This document shows positions 8,705 through 18,339 of a stretch of DNA of 64,000 nt, in pieces; the first letter of the stretch is position 1; each line of letters opens with the position of its first letter. The translations under genes and the position numbers were made by a program. The stretch is from assembly GCF_042263505.1 (NCBI RefSeq), contig NZ_JBHKFI010000015.1:51533-115532 (forward strand). Direction: 5' to 3'. The stretch is from Bacillus_BE sp042263505 (lineage in GTDB: Bacteria; Bacillota; Bacilli; Bacillales; Cytobacillaceae). Under the pieces are notes generated by a model. That model saw nothing but the letters and a program-made list of their open reading frames with translations, was not told where the DNA came from and ran no database searches.

Positions 8705-10551
8705 CTAATACCCTCTCCCCATAATTTATTTCCTCCTAGATGATTTACTGAGCCATGAATATCTTTCACTACTAATTGCATCTTACCAGGAACCTGGTGA
8801 TGGTGCCATGTAAGTCCCTTAATTTTAGCTCTTTCTTTTAGAATCTGTTCAAGTTGTTCAGGTGTAAAAAGACCCCTTGATACTTCACCTTTTTCAATTG
8901 CTTCTTTTAATATTCTTGTACATTCCTTAAACTGACTTGTATCTTTCATTACATAATACCTCTCATCTAACTTTAACGTATATTTTAAATTTTCTCCTTT
9001 AAAAATAGGAAAACCTAATACATCGTAATCTACGCCTTTCACATGTGTCCCCCCTGCTAATGATTTATTTAGAATATTATTCTTTGGTGAAGCATTTAAA
9101 TAATCTTCTACATAGCCTACTACTACTTTAAATTCTTCAATACTATCATAACCATATTCCTTAATAGTTGTATCATCTACAACTTTCAAAAAATTCTCAA
9201 CACTTTCATAACCTTTAGGAACAATAGATCTATTAATCAAATTTCCATTTATATCATAATCATTTTTAATTACTTCATCAATTTCAGAACGGTGAACATT
9301 AACCGTACCCTTAGTCCCAACATTCACCCCATCCATCTCACCCAACATTCTCCGCACCTTATCCCCAAACACATGAGTTTTCTCAGGTTCCAATTGGATA
9401 GGTACGCCTTCTGGAGTGAGGGCCGCACGTTCTGTAAATGGGTTAATCTTTTTCGCGAAAGTGACCGTACTATCAGCCAAATCTGCTAATTCTATTGTAT
9501 CTTTTATGACCTTATTTTTCACTACATTGGCGCCATCTTTGATTGCGGAACCAGCGTTTCTTAAGCGGCTTGCTGTGAGTTTCCCGGCTTCTTTGACTAA
9601 GTCATCGACATGTACGATTCCTCGTTGAATCGTGGTTTTCACTCCCGTTTTCATTCCAAACAGCGCAGCATTTTTGCCGAGATTAAGGGTACGGGTAGCG
9701 CTGCTGAATTTCGCAACTGCACTTACACCAGGGACAATATCTAGTGGGCTTAACAAGCCACGCACCCAGCGCTCCGATGTGCCGAGTTCCCGACCTGAGA
9801 TCCAGTCCTTTCCGGTTATTGCTGATTTTAATTCGAGGGAGCCATAGACCGCTCCTAACGCCATTCCTGCTGGAGGACACACAAGTGAAACTCCAACAAT
9901 CACCACTAAAGCCGCGATTTGGCCCCAAAATTCTTTATTTTCTTGGGAATCTTTGATAGATTCATATTCAAAGGCTCTGGAATTCAGAACGGCTAGTTGG
10001 TATTCCTTTTGGGAAAAGTCCTGATCCGGATGCAATTTCTTCACCGCTTCGTATTCCAGTTTCATACGTTCTCCGTAGAAATTATCTCCGCTGAACAAAT
10101 CCTCTAGGTTTATTTTCGTTTTGGGGACTTCTAATTTTTGTTGTGCACCGTAGCCGGCATACATCGTTCGAATTTCTTTAGCGCCAATTCGATTGGTGGT
10201 CGTGTAGTTGGTAATGCTGATATTCTGAATCGCTTCGACAAAGGCATCCATGTCGTTATAAAAAGGCTCGTCAATCGTTTGGTCAACAATGTCGCCCACT
10301 TTACCGGTGAACCCATGCAGAATTTTAAAATCCTCAAACAAATCCTGATACTTGCCCTTTTGACTCGTATATTCGAACTGGATGACACCGTCACTATCAT
10401 AGTTTTCAATATCCGATTTGGCATCCTTCAAATTTCCACTTATATCCTTTAGCTCATCAATCATCCCTTTGCCAAAGCGGTGCAGTCCGATTAAATCACC
10501 AACTCCGTTCTTCATCTTCTCCCAATCAGCAGGGATGTATTTAACATCCAT
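8701..10551 (-). CDS. EsaD-like T7SS effector: polymorphic toxin with C-terminal WHH (HNH/Endo VII) nuclease
   Basis: 616 aa from ATG 10551 (GGGGGTG 7 nt upstream), 4 nt after the preceding gene's stop. The first ~200 residues are helical and match the N-terminus of S. aureus EsaD by pattern (DSDGVIQFEY; DIVDQTIDEPFYNDMDAFVEAI). Residues ~205-240 are hydrophobic (AALVVIVGVSLVCPPAGMALG), followed by a pre-toxin block GKDWISGRELGTSERW near 249. After a helical linker the shared part ends near residue 410 (DGVNVGTKG). The variable C-terminus carries GLTWHHHQVPGKMQLVVKD near 580 and NHLGG, the HNH/Endo VII WHH nuclease core that cuts DNA or RNA. It has the same place and size as EsaD (614 aa) but a different nuclease. 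EssC should export it with the small partners and the chaperone encoded just upstream. Confidence 0.88.
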   Translation of the reverse strand: MDVKYIPADWEKMKNGVGDLIGLHRFGKGMIDELKDISGNLKDAKSDIENYDSDGVIQFEYTSQKGKYQDLFEDFKILHGFTGKVGDIVDQTIDEPFYNDMDAFVEAIQNISITNYTTTNRIGAKEIRTMYAGYGAQQKLEVPKTKINLEDLFSGDNFYGERMKLEYEAVKKLHPDQDFSQKEYQLAVLNSRAFEYESIKDSQENKEFWGQIAALVVIVGVSLVCPPAGMALGAVYGSLELKSAITGKDWISGRELGTSERWVRGLLSPLDIVPGVSAVAKFSSATRTLNLGKNAALFGMKTGVKTTIQRGIVHVDDLVKEAGKLTASRLRNAGSAIKDGANVVKNKVIKDTIELADLADSTVTFAKKINPFTERAALTPEGVPIQLEPEKTHVFGDKVRRMLGEMDGVNVGTKGTVNVHRSEIDEVIKNDYDINGNLINRSIVPKGYESVENFLKVVDDTTIKEYGYDSIEEFKVVVGYVEDYLNASPKNNILNKSLAGGTHVKGVDYDVLGFPIFKGENLKYTLKLDERYYVMKDTSQFKECTRILKEAIEKGEVSRGLFTPEQLEQILKERAKIKGLTWHHHQVPGKMQLVVKDIHGSVNHLGGNKLWGEGIR

Positions 10552-10555
10552 AGAC

Positions 10556-10888
10556 TTACACCCCCAACTTCGCAATAACTTCTTTGGCGAGGGTTTCATC
10601 TACTGTAATCATTGTATTGAGAATATCTAAAACCAAAGTCGATGCACGGAAATAATTATCGTATAGATCTAGGATTTTTTCATTGGCTTCAGGATATACT
10701 TCCATAGCCGTCATCGCTTTTCCTGCTGTATAAAACTCTAAATTTCCCAATTTTTCAATGTTTGGTGCCGCATTCGATTCTAATTCAGTTAAAATCTTTT
10801 CTAAATATTTAAAAACCGTTGTGATTTCATCCGGATTTACATTAATCAGCAACTCGGAACCTCCATCACCCATGACCGCTTTATGCAT
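10556..10888 (-). CDS. Small helical T7SS protein, EsxD-like toxin partner
   Basis: 110 aa with ATG at 10888, preceded by AAGGAGG 9 nt upstream; it overlaps the end of the esaE-like gene by 8 nt. The protein is almost wholly alpha-helical by composition, with no cysteine or signal peptide. It occupies the position of S. aureus esxD, between esaE and esaD. Small helical proteins encoded before LXG/EsaD-type toxins bind the toxin N-terminus and carry the targeting signal for EssC. I do not recognise a specific family, so the role rests on position and shape. Confidence 0.65.
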   Translation of the reverse strand: MHKAVMGDGGSELLINVNPDEITTVFKYLEKILTELESNAAPNIEKLGNLEFYTAGKAMTAMEVYPEANEKILDLYDNYFRASTLVLDILNTMITVDETLAKEVIAKLGV

Positions 10889-11588
10889 AGGACTTTTCCT
10901 CCTTATACGGGAAATCCATTTCATCAAAGAGCAATTTCAAAAACCAATACTGGCTTACATGATAATATTTTTTATTAACGGTATCGACCATAATTAGTTT
11001 TTCATCCTTCGTAAATATAAGCCATTGCTGATAGTAATTGGAATTGTATCTGTCTCTCGGCTCCTCTTTTAAATGAAAGATTTCTAGATTCATAAACATC
11101 CTTTCCGGTTCAAAATTTTCTACCTTATGCCTTTCTTGATTCGATAATTCCTTTTTCAGAAATGTCCTCTCATTCTCCTGAGGTTCCCTCAATATAAGTG
11201 GGATGCTGTCCATTAATTTCTTCAAAATAATAGCCTTAGAGACAACCCTTAATTGATATTGACCTTTTTCCTCTAATTCCACCAATAAAATCAGTTCATC
11301 CTCCTCTTTTTCACGAAAGGAAAACATAAGATTATTGATACGGACATATTTTTGGCTCTGATGATAATACTCCATCGCTTTTATAACGATTGCTCCACCT
11401 TGAGTTATTTTTCCCTCAGATGTCACAATCCCCTTTTCTATTAATCGATCATGGGCCAACTTAAATACTTCTTCCCCCTGGAATTGGAAAATTTGCTTCT
11501 CTGGAAGGCCAAAAAGTACATTTCCACCAAAGGCGGCAGCTAATAAGTAAAGTTCTGGTGCACTGAATGTATCAATGGAAGGACTCAT
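10881..11588 (-). CDS. esaE: EsaE-like T7SS toxin chaperone (DUF5081-type)
   Basis: 235 aa from ATG 11588; the ATG shares one base with the stop of the WXG100 gene (TAATG), and GAGGAATTT upstream supplies the ribosome site. The pattern FSAPELYLLAAAFGG ... LIEKGIVTSEGKITQGG ... KYVRINNLMFSFREKEEDEL and RVVSKAIILKKLMDSIPLILR parallels S. aureus EsaE (EssE) segment by segment. EsaE is a cytoplasmic chaperone that binds EsaD and EssC, delivering the toxin to the secretion motor. The gene order WXG100-esaE-esxD-esaD supports this. No membrane segments are seen. Confidence 0.8.
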   Translation of the reverse strand: MSPSIDTFSAPELYLLAAAFGGNVLFGLPEKQIFQFQGEEVFKLAHDRLIEKGIVTSEGKITQGGAIVIKAMEYYHQSQKYVRINNLMFSFREKEEDELILLVELEEKGQYQLRVVSKAIILKKLMDSIPLILREPQENERTFLKKELSNQERHKVENFEPERMFMNLEIFHLKEEPRDRYNSNYYQQWLIFTKDEKLIMVDTVNKKYYHVSQYWFLKLLFDEMDFPYKEEKSYA

Positions 11589-11887
11589 TATAAATTCCTC
11601 ACTTCTTTGACCGAACAATCTTGAAGGAAGTCTTGGTAATAGCCATCAAGATTATTTAAGGCCTTTGTTTGCTTTTTAGCAGCGTCGAGCATATCCGTAT
11701 GATATTGTTGAATAATCTCGAGATAGCTTAAGAAGGCATCCCGTGCTCTTCCACTCCATTTCGCACCGGAAATATACGATACAAGTTCATTACAGCTCGT
11801 TAAGGATGTTTGAATCGATTGCTCCAATGCCTTTGCGGCTACTTGAGCCTCTTTCACTTTGTCATCATGAATCCTAACCTTCCCCAA
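11588..11887 (-). CDS. WXG100-family T7SS protein (EsxB-like)
   Basis: 99 aa, ATG at 11887. Two helices flank a W-x-G turn: ISGAKWSGRARDAFLSYL near residue 45, followed about 20 residues on by a second helix ending in a Tyr-rich tail (DGYYQDF). This is the helix-turn-helix hairpin of WXG100 proteins, which form dimers and are secreted by EssC. It lies where S. aureus has esxB and is translationally coupled to esaE. Confidence 0.82.
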   Translation of the reverse strand: MGKVRIHDDKVKEAQVAAKALEQSIQTSLTSCNELVSYISGAKWSGRARDAFLSYLEIIQQYHTDMLDAAKKQTKALNNLDGYYQDFLQDCSVKEVRNL

Positions 11888-11917
11888 TGAATCATTCCTC
11901 CATTCTCTTCAAAATGA

Positions 11918-12274
11918 TTACTTTTTCTTCGCACTTCTAGCTCTTTCCTCCGCTTCCCTAATCGCTAAATCCCGATAATACTCATATCGCTCATAAGCTT
12001 TATTCTCGGCTGATACAAGAGAACTTCGTTTTTCCTTATCATGATTAAAATACTCATTCAGCAAGGCATTCTTTTCCTCTCTCTTTGGTTCAAAATCATT
12101 GGAAGGTATATCCTTTTGCGAAAGATTAGGAACCGTTGAAATATAGCTGCTATAGGAGGCATTTGCCTCAGATACCTTCTTGTCATGATCTTGAAGGGCA
12201 TCCTGCAATTTCATGTAAAGCTTATAATATTCGTCTCTTTTTCTTTCTGTTGCCGTTCCAAAAAAATTAAACAC
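11918..12274 (-). CDS. Helical T7SS-associated protein (EsxC position)
   Basis: 118 aa, starting with GTG at 12274 that shares its G with the essC stop (TAGTG), so it is coupled to essC. The protein is highly charged, rich in Glu/Lys/Arg/Tyr and predicted to be long helices (REEKNALLNEYFNHDKEKR; ENKAYERYEYYRDLAIREAEE), without signal peptide or membrane span. It occupies the position of S. aureus esxC, directly after essC, but I see no convincing sequence match. Likely a secreted or accessory helical partner of the system. Confidence 0.6.
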   Translation of the reverse strand: MFNFFGTATERKRDEYYKLYMKLQDALQDHDKKVSEANASYSSYISTVPNLSQKDIPSNDFEPKREEKNALLNEYFNHDKEKRSSLVSAENKAYERYEYYRDLAIREAEERARSAKKK

Positions 12275-15200
12275 TATAGTTTCACTTCCTCTCTATTTTG
12301 AATAGGGGCAATAATTTTGATTTTTTCTGCACGGCCATTTTTAATATAATAAGCTTCATAAGGATGTAAGTTTTTCTCCTTATATGGTCGATTGATGACT
12401 TCGAGCATGTTTTGATCCGTGATTCTCCCAATTAACACACCTGTTTTTTGCTTCTTCAATATAGACGAAATATCGTCATACTGTCTTTCAATCGCTCCGT
12501 TCATCGCTCCAATGACGAAATAAATTCCTAGTCTTGCCCCTGTTTCGATTAGCTTGGCAAGTGTGGCCTGTGACATGAGGGACATCGATTCAATCACAAA
12601 TGATGCATCTGTCATCAATACCACCATAGGACGAATTTCATGAAGAAAATCCTTCAAGGTTGCACGTCCATTTGTTGCCATTTGCACCTCACGAAAAGCA
12701 TCTTCTCTTGCTTCATATAATTGTTGTAATCGATTCACCAATTGATCCATTGTTGCTTCATCACCTGCATATAAATCCACATTATCCTTATAGATTTGGA
12801 ATCTTGCAGAACGATTATCAATCAGTCCTAAATCAATATGTGAATTAAAAGAAACACTCGCTACCAATGTTAAATACGTTTGTTCCACCGAATCCATTAA
12901 ATCCCCTAGAATTAATGTATTTAAATCATTCACCACACTTAACTCCATAGGTTTAACCTCTTCAAAATCGACCGCAAATGGAATTGCGCCTCTGTTCAAT
13001 AATTCTTTTGTCTCCTTAGACTTGATAAAGTCGGTAAACTGAATGACCTCTGGAACCATTGGAATAGGAGCTGGTAATTCCCCTTTCCAATCTCTCCTCA
13101 TTTCCTTGCCTTCTTCCTGTATTCCTTTAATGATTTCCAACGCATCTTCCCCTTTTAATGGAAGAGCCGTTTGGAAGGATGTTGGCTGTTCTAATTTCAC
13201 TAGTCCGCGTCCAGGCATTTCCTCAATGGTTAATTCTGTTCTTCCAACTATATTTCTAGATTCCAATTGGTCAATCATATAGAGGGAGATTTGATGCTTA
13301 ATATTCGCAAGTAAAGGGGCCTTCATCGCATTCTGGCGCCCTGCGCTTATTACCATATGAATACCAGCGCTTCCCCCTTCCCGAGCAATCTGATTGATGA
13401 TTTGCTCAAACTCTTCTTTATAATTCGCCTCGGCAATAGAATCAATCATATCGATTAGCAATAAAATTCTTGGAATCTCTTCTCCACTGGCCTGTTCATA
13501 CATTTGCAAATTAGCTACACCGTATTTACTTAACTTTTGTTTTCGCTCTTTTAGCTCATTTTTTAATCGTCGTATCCATTTATTTATCTTAATTTCATCG
13601 TCGACCAAGATGGTATCTGCAACATGAGGTAACTCTTTTAGCGGCAATAACCCATTAGTTCCTAAATCAATCAAATACATATGAACTCTTTCTGGATTCT
13701 GTTGTCTGGCTATATCCATGGCAATACTTTGTAAAAAAGTAGATTTTCCAAAGCCAGGACTGGCAAATACCGCTAAATGTCCATCACTTGAAAGATTTAA
13801 TGTGAGTGGTTCCTGTGCCTGCATTTCTGGAATATCTAACAAACCAAATGTCACTTCTAAAGGTTTCTTCTCTTCATCCCATGCCATTTTATAATCAACT
13901 CGATGAAGACCTGAGAGATAGATCCTTTCCTCAAGCGGTGGAAGCCAAGGCCTTGGAAGTTCAGCAATCTGCCTTTCCCTTGTATAGGCAAGAATATAAT
14001 CGACGACTGCATCCAGTTCAGTTATCACCTTTGAAATCTCTTCTTTTTTCTCGAGACCACTTAAATCCTCTGAAATGGCTTCATATTGTCCAAGATCATT
14101 GATCGCATAAATAGTCGTATCCATCAGTTCTTCATCATCTTTATTTGTCCTATACGGAGCTCCACTCCAAGCACTCTGGAATAGCTCATAAATTTCATTA
14201 TTGCCAACTTGCAAATAAGCTCTCCCTGGGAGGACGATATCTGCTGCATCTGTGGTTTTTAACATTTCCATTGAATCACTTGCATTTTGAACCTTTAGCG
14301 CAAGCTTGAATTTCGAGTTAGACCAAATTTGATCATCCACGACGCCACTAGGCTTTTGTGTTGCCAGAATAAGGTGAATTCCTAATGAACGCCCAATTCG
14401 GGCGGTCGAAACAAGCTCCTTCATAAAATCCGGCTGCTCTGCTTTCAATTCAGCAAACTCATCTGAAATGAGAAATAAATGCGGCATCGGCTCACTTGCT
14501 TCCCCTAATTTATAAAGCTTTTGATATTGATTAATGTGATTGACGTTATGCTCCCCAAATAGACGCTGTCTTTTTTGCAGCTCTGCCTTAATTGAAGCTA
14601 GTGCACGCATCGACTGTGCTCCATCCAAGTTCGTAATCGTCCCCAATAAATGGGGAAGGCGATTGAATAAATTAGCCATACCGCCACCTTTATAATCGAT
14701 CAGCAGAAAGGCGACCTCATGAGGATGAAAATTAACGGCAAGAGAAATAATATAGGATTGAATAATCTCAGACTTCCCTGATCCTGTCGTCCCTGCAACA
14801 AGGCCATGTGGACCATGGGCTTTTTCATGAAGATTTAAATAAACAATATCCTCTTTTCCGCGAAGGCCTAGAGGAACAGCAAGGCTTTTATAAGTCTCAT
14901 TTCTTGCCCAGCGCTCATGGATATGAAGCTCTTCCACTCTTTCTGCTCCATACATTTCAAGAAATGTCACGCTCTCTGGAATGGAATTTTTTAAATTTTG
15001 TAAATGATTAAGGGGTGCCAAGGCACGTGAAATGTCCTCTTTGTTAAATCCTTTAGGAAAATGGTCAGGAATAAATTTTTGATTCACTAATTCCCCATTT
15101 TCGAGAATGATATTCCCATTTGCGGCATCCCTAATATCAATAACTGTCTTCACATGTTCTGGAAGGGACTGCATCACATCTTGAACAAACACAAGTGAAA

Positions 15201-16806
15201 CTCCAAGTTCACTTGGATCATCATTAAAAAACTCCATCACCGTATGATCTAATATCATTTTTTCATCGGTAATTAAAACAATAAAATGGGGTGAAAAATA
15301 GATTTTTTCATTTTTATTCCCTTTTTCATCGACTGCAAGCTTTCTCTCTTTTAAAATTTGATAAAGGGAATTTAAGACTTGATCACGCGACCGTTCATGA
15401 TAAACAAAGCCTCGAACATTGATATCTCTTAAGCTGGCATGTGGGAGCCACCTCATCCATTCCCAGCTTTCCTTTTCTTCTTCTGGAAAGATCGTGATGA
15501 ATTGGAGATCATAATAGCTATGAAAAAGAGACGTTTGCATGACCAAAAGCTGCAATTGTTCCAAGACAAGTGGACGTTGCCCGATATAACCGACAGGCCC
15601 ATTTACTAAGGACGTGGCAATAGGGACATTTTCTAAGCTTAAATACTGGGATTGTAGCTTCGCGGCAGCACGTATAAGTTCATCCTTTTCCTGTGAAAAT
15701 TCCTCAGTACTGAACTCAATGGCAAAGCTTGAATCTACATTCCCTAATCCAACACGATACATCAAGAAATCATGATGAAACATGGTCTTTTCATAAATCC
15801 GTGGATTTACTTTCATCGCCATATCACGCAGTTGTTCAATATTGGGATAATGATAATTTAATGAATGGCGCTGTTCTTCGCTCACCTTATATAATTCCTG
15901 TGTCTTCTCTTTCAAATATTCTCGATAGCTTTTGTCTCTTTCCTTTATATCCTTTCGATACTGCTTCAAGCCCTTTAAATAGTAAGTGACAGAAAGGACA
16001 ATCGTTACAATGGTCATGGAAAGCATCATGATCATGTATATTCCACTTCTTTGAAAAATGGAGACCACCACAAAGGCGGCAATCATGACAATAGGCGGAA
16101 TAATCGTACGAGCTAACTGTTCACTTGGTTTTGAAGGCTTGCCTGATGGTCTTGCAATCACTTTCTTTTCTTCCGGCTCTCGATAAATAATTCTTGGTGA
16201 ACGGTGATAATCTGGATACTCCTCATTAAAATTCTGTTCACTGTGAAATAATCGGATCAATTTCGTTGTTACGAATAAATCAGACGCAATGATTTCAATA
16301 TCATTTTTCCCAATTTTCACGATCATTCCTTCACTATAAAGCTGATCTCCTGGTTCAAGTAAAACGTTCCCTTTTGTTTGGATAAAATTATGGAAGACCT
16401 TCCCCTGGTATACTTCAAGCTTAAATGCCGTTCCCAATTCATCGCGTATCAGGACAAAGTCGACGGTTCCTTGATTCACTTTCACATCATCATATTCATT
16501 TGCACCAAACGTCATTCTGTACAGATTAGAAGAGTCATATTTTTTCGATTCTTCCGCATCAACAAAAAAAAGATGGACATCTCCTGATGGATGGTTTAAT
16601 GTCATTCCTTCATTTTCTCTAAGAAACCGTTCCCCTACTTTGCATTGTTCACCATCCCACCTAATCAAAATAGCTGGACTGAAGTTCCGAAAGGTAATGG
16701 TATTTAACCAGACATCTCCTACAGTGATATTTTTGGATTCTGTTTTTTCTAAATGGCATTTGTGCAATTGATCTCCATAGCTCAGTAGTAATAATGGTTG
16801 TGCCAT
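12274..16806 (-). CDS. essC: EssC/YukBA: FtsK/SpoIIIE-type ATPase motor of the type VII secretion system
   Basis: 1510 aa from ATG 16806 (GGAG 6-10 nt upstream); a 10-codon upstream extension has no better site. N-terminal ~200 residues form the two FHA-like domains (VGDVWLNTITFRNFSPA; FGANEYDDVKV). Two membrane spans lie at about 232-275 (PIVMIAAFVVVSIF; IYMIMMLSMTIVTIVLSV). ATPase domain 1 has Walker A GTTGSGKSE near 672 and FLLIDYKGGGM; domain 2 has SPGFGKSTF near 1017 and MYLIDLG; domain 3 (about 1280-1500) has lost a clear Walker A (LILGDLMDSVEQT), as is usual. It powers and selects substrates for export across the membrane. Located after essB and before the effector genes. Confidence 0.95.
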   Translation of the reverse strand: MAQPLLLLSYGDQLHKCHLEKTESKNITVGDVWLNTITFRNFSPAILIRWDGEQCKVGERFLRENEGMTLNHPSGDVHLFFVDAEESKKYDSSNLYRMTFGANEYDDVKVNQGTVDFVLIRDELGTAFKLEVYQGKVFHNFIQTKGNVLLEPGDQLYSEGMIVKIGKNDIEIIASDLFVTTKLIRLFHSEQNFNEEYPDYHRSPRIIYREPEEKKVIARPSGKPSKPSEQLARTIIPPIVMIAAFVVVSIFQRSGIYMIMMLSMTIVTIVLSVTYYLKGLKQYRKDIKERDKSYREYLKEKTQELYKVSEEQRHSLNYHYPNIEQLRDMAMKVNPRIYEKTMFHHDFLMYRVGLGNVDSSFAIEFSTEEFSQEKDELIRAAAKLQSQYLSLENVPIATSLVNGPVGYIGQRPLVLEQLQLLVMQTSLFHSYYDLQFITIFPEEEKESWEWMRWLPHASLRDINVRGFVYHERSRDQVLNSLYQILKERKLAVDEKGNKNEKIYFSPHFIVLITDEKMILDHTVMEFFNDDPSELGVSLVFVQDVMQSLPEHVKTVIDIRDAANGNIILENGELVNQKFIPDHFPKGFNKEDISRALAPLNHLQNLKNSIPESVTFLEMYGAERVEELHIHERWARNETYKSLAVPLGLRGKEDIVYLNLHEKAHGPHGLVAGTTGSGKSEIIQSYIISLAVNFHPHEVAFLLIDYKGGGMANLFNRLPHLLGTITNLDGAQSMRALASIKAELQKRQRLFGEHNVNHINQYQKLYKLGEASEPMPHLFLISDEFAELKAEQPDFMKELVSTARIGRSLGIHLILATQKPSGVVDDQIWSNSKFKLALKVQNASDSMEMLKTTDAADIVLPGRAYLQVGNNEIYELFQSAWSGAPYRTNKDDEELMDTTIYAINDLGQYEAISEDLSGLEKKEEISKVITELDAVVDYILAYTRERQIAELPRPWLPPLEERIYLSGLHRVDYKMAWDEEKKPLEVTFGLLDIPEMQAQEPLTLNLSSDGHLAVFASPGFGKSTFLQSIAMDIARQQNPERVHMYLIDLGTNGLLPLKELPHVADTILVDDEIKINKWIRRLKNELKERKQKLSKYGVANLQMYEQASGEEIPRILLLIDMIDSIAEANYKEEFEQIINQIAREGGSAGIHMVISAGRQNAMKAPLLANIKHQISLYMIDQLESRNIVGRTELTIEEMPGRGLVKLEQPTSFQTALPLKGEDALEIIKGIQEEGKEMRRDWKGELPAPIPMVPEVIQFTDFIKSKETKELLNRGAIPFAVDFEEVKPMELSVVNDLNTLILGDLMDSVEQTYLTLVASVSFNSHIDLGLIDNRSARFQIYKDNVDLYAGDEATMDQLVNRLQQLYEAREDAFREVQMATNGRATLKDFLHEIRPMVVLMTDASFVIESMSLMSQATLAKLIETGARLGIYFVIGAMNGAIERQYDDISSILKKQKTGVLIGRITDQNMLEVINRPYKEKNLHPYEAYYIKNGRAEKIKIIAPIQNREEVKL

Positions 16807-16870
16807 CCTTCTCTCCCTCTCTACACAAATAAGCATTGCCCTACTAATTTTATTTCACTAATTCCTCGAT

Positions 16871-18226
16871 TTACTTTTTGTCCTCGGCTGTTTCTTTCCT
16901 GGTCTCCCTACTTTTTATATCCTCCTGCTTACTTTGCACTTTATCTTTGTCTGAATTTGTTTTCTTTTCTAGGTTTGAGGTAGTGGCATCTTGATTTTGT
17001 AAATCTGTTGTTTGTTCATTTAGATCTGTTGAGACATCAGTTGCCGCCTCAGAATCCACCGATGAATCTTGCCCATATTTTTCCTGATATTTCTTTAATT
17101 CTTCTTCATATTGACTGATTTTTTGTTCGCGTTTCGTTCCACTTAAATTCGGATCATTTTTTGCCTTTTCCATTTGCTTAATAAGCCCATACATGATTAA
17201 TTGGGGATCATCAATGTATTTTGCTAGATCTACGGATTTGTTAAAATTCCCGCGACCATTAAAGATCCAATATAATAAGTAATTCTCATCACTTTTCACA
17301 CTCATATTTTTCATAATGGCTTCCTTTTGATCTTCTGAGAGTATTTCTGTTTTGATATATGAGTAAGCGAGAATATATTTACTTTCATTCGGTAATTTCT
17401 CTGGATCCTGCTTTTGTAATTCGTTGATGACTCCTTCGTAATCTTGAGCGAGATAATAGTGATGCGCTTCTAATAAATGATTTTGAAAAGGAATTTTAAC
17501 GAAACTCTCATACGTAAGTACGACGGCTGAGATAACGATTAACACGATCAGGGTATAGGTCAATTGTTTAAAGAGGCGGAATCGTTTTTTCGGTACAAAT
17601 TGCATCTTTTTTTCCGTCTCCATTTTTTCCTTTAAATAACTTTCTTCTAACAAATTTACTAACGAGTCAAAATCACTCGACTCACTAACCAATCGTTCAA
17701 ATTCAGTATCATGCGGACTATTAATCGCTCCGTTATAAAGCTCCTCAAAACTGTACTTTTTCGAAAAAAGCGCAATTGCCATACACCTATATTGCAGGAC
17801 AAATTTTTCTTCATCCGTTGTATAAGGAGGAACTGCCTCACGAATCCCACGATAAACCAACGAAGGCATAAGATTATCATCAAAAACAAGATTTTCCGGA
17901 TGGAGGAAAAATGTGATTCGTGTTGCCAATAATTTTCTCAAACGTGCAAGATTGCATAACAACCTCAGTTTTTCATGTCTCGTCAGCTTCAGGATGTCAT
18001 TCCATCTCTTCGCTGTAGAATCAACGGTATATAAAAAAGTAAATGCATCTTCTTCCCCATCCTTAACCTCAGCTGGCACAAACCAATCGGCCCTCTCAGT
18101 AATCAAAGCCAGCTGTCGTACATCCTGAACATGCGTTTGTGATTTTGGCAGATTTAATTGCCATTGATCTTCATTGATTAAAAATTGGAAAGTCATTGAT
18201 TCCATATGTATGTTTTTTTCTTCCAT
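16871..18226 (-). CDS. essB: EssB/YukC membrane component of the type VII secretion system
   Basis: 451 aa from ATG 18226, with AAGGAG 10 nt upstream; a longer frame to 18274 lacks a site. The N-terminal ~215 residues form the pseudokinase-like cytoplasmic domain (FLHPENLVFDDNLMPSLVYRGI). One transmembrane helix follows a basic KKRFRLFKQ run (TYTLIVLIVISAVVLTY, near 235). The outer part is helical and ends in a long charged, low-complexity tail rich in Lys, Glu, Asp, Thr. YukC/EssB dimers dock onto EssC. The gene is separated from esaB by an inserted ~330-bp repeat element, so its transcription may now depend on read-through or on a new promoter. Confidence 0.92.
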   Translation of the reverse strand: MEEKNIHMESMTFQFLINEDQWQLNLPKSQTHVQDVRQLALITERADWFVPAEVKDGEEDAFTFLYTVDSTAKRWNDILKLTRHEKLRLLCNLARLRKLLATRITFFLHPENLVFDDNLMPSLVYRGIREAVPPYTTDEEKFVLQYRCMAIALFSKKYSFEELYNGAINSPHDTEFERLVSESSDFDSLVNLLEESYLKEKMETEKKMQFVPKKRFRLFKQLTYTLIVLIVISAVVLTYESFVKIPFQNHLLEAHHYYLAQDYEGVINELQKQDPEKLPNESKYILAYSYIKTEILSEDQKEAIMKNMSVKSDENYLLYWIFNGRGNFNKSVDLAKYIDDPQLIMYGLIKQMEKAKNDPNLSGTKREQKISQYEEELKKYQEKYGQDSSVDSEAATDVSTDLNEQTTDLQNQDATTSNLEKKTNSDKDKVQSKQEDIKSRETRKETAEDKK

Positions 18227-18339
18227 GTTTGACTGACTCCTTATCTTATTTCCGCACTTTCCTTTGTCGTTCAATTGAGCCCGTTGTAATAGGGAGATTC
18301 TTTAAAATTCAAAAAATCACCCCTATCTTATATCCACCT

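Noticed and set aside
8701..10551. Classical LXG toxin of the YeeF/YobL type
   Set aside because: The N-terminus lacks the L-x-G signature; the match is to EsaD in pattern, length and gene order.
12660..12848. Plus-strand open frames inside essC, esaA and other long genes
   Set aside because: They are antisense shadows without ribosome sites, explained by codon bias of the minus-strand genes.
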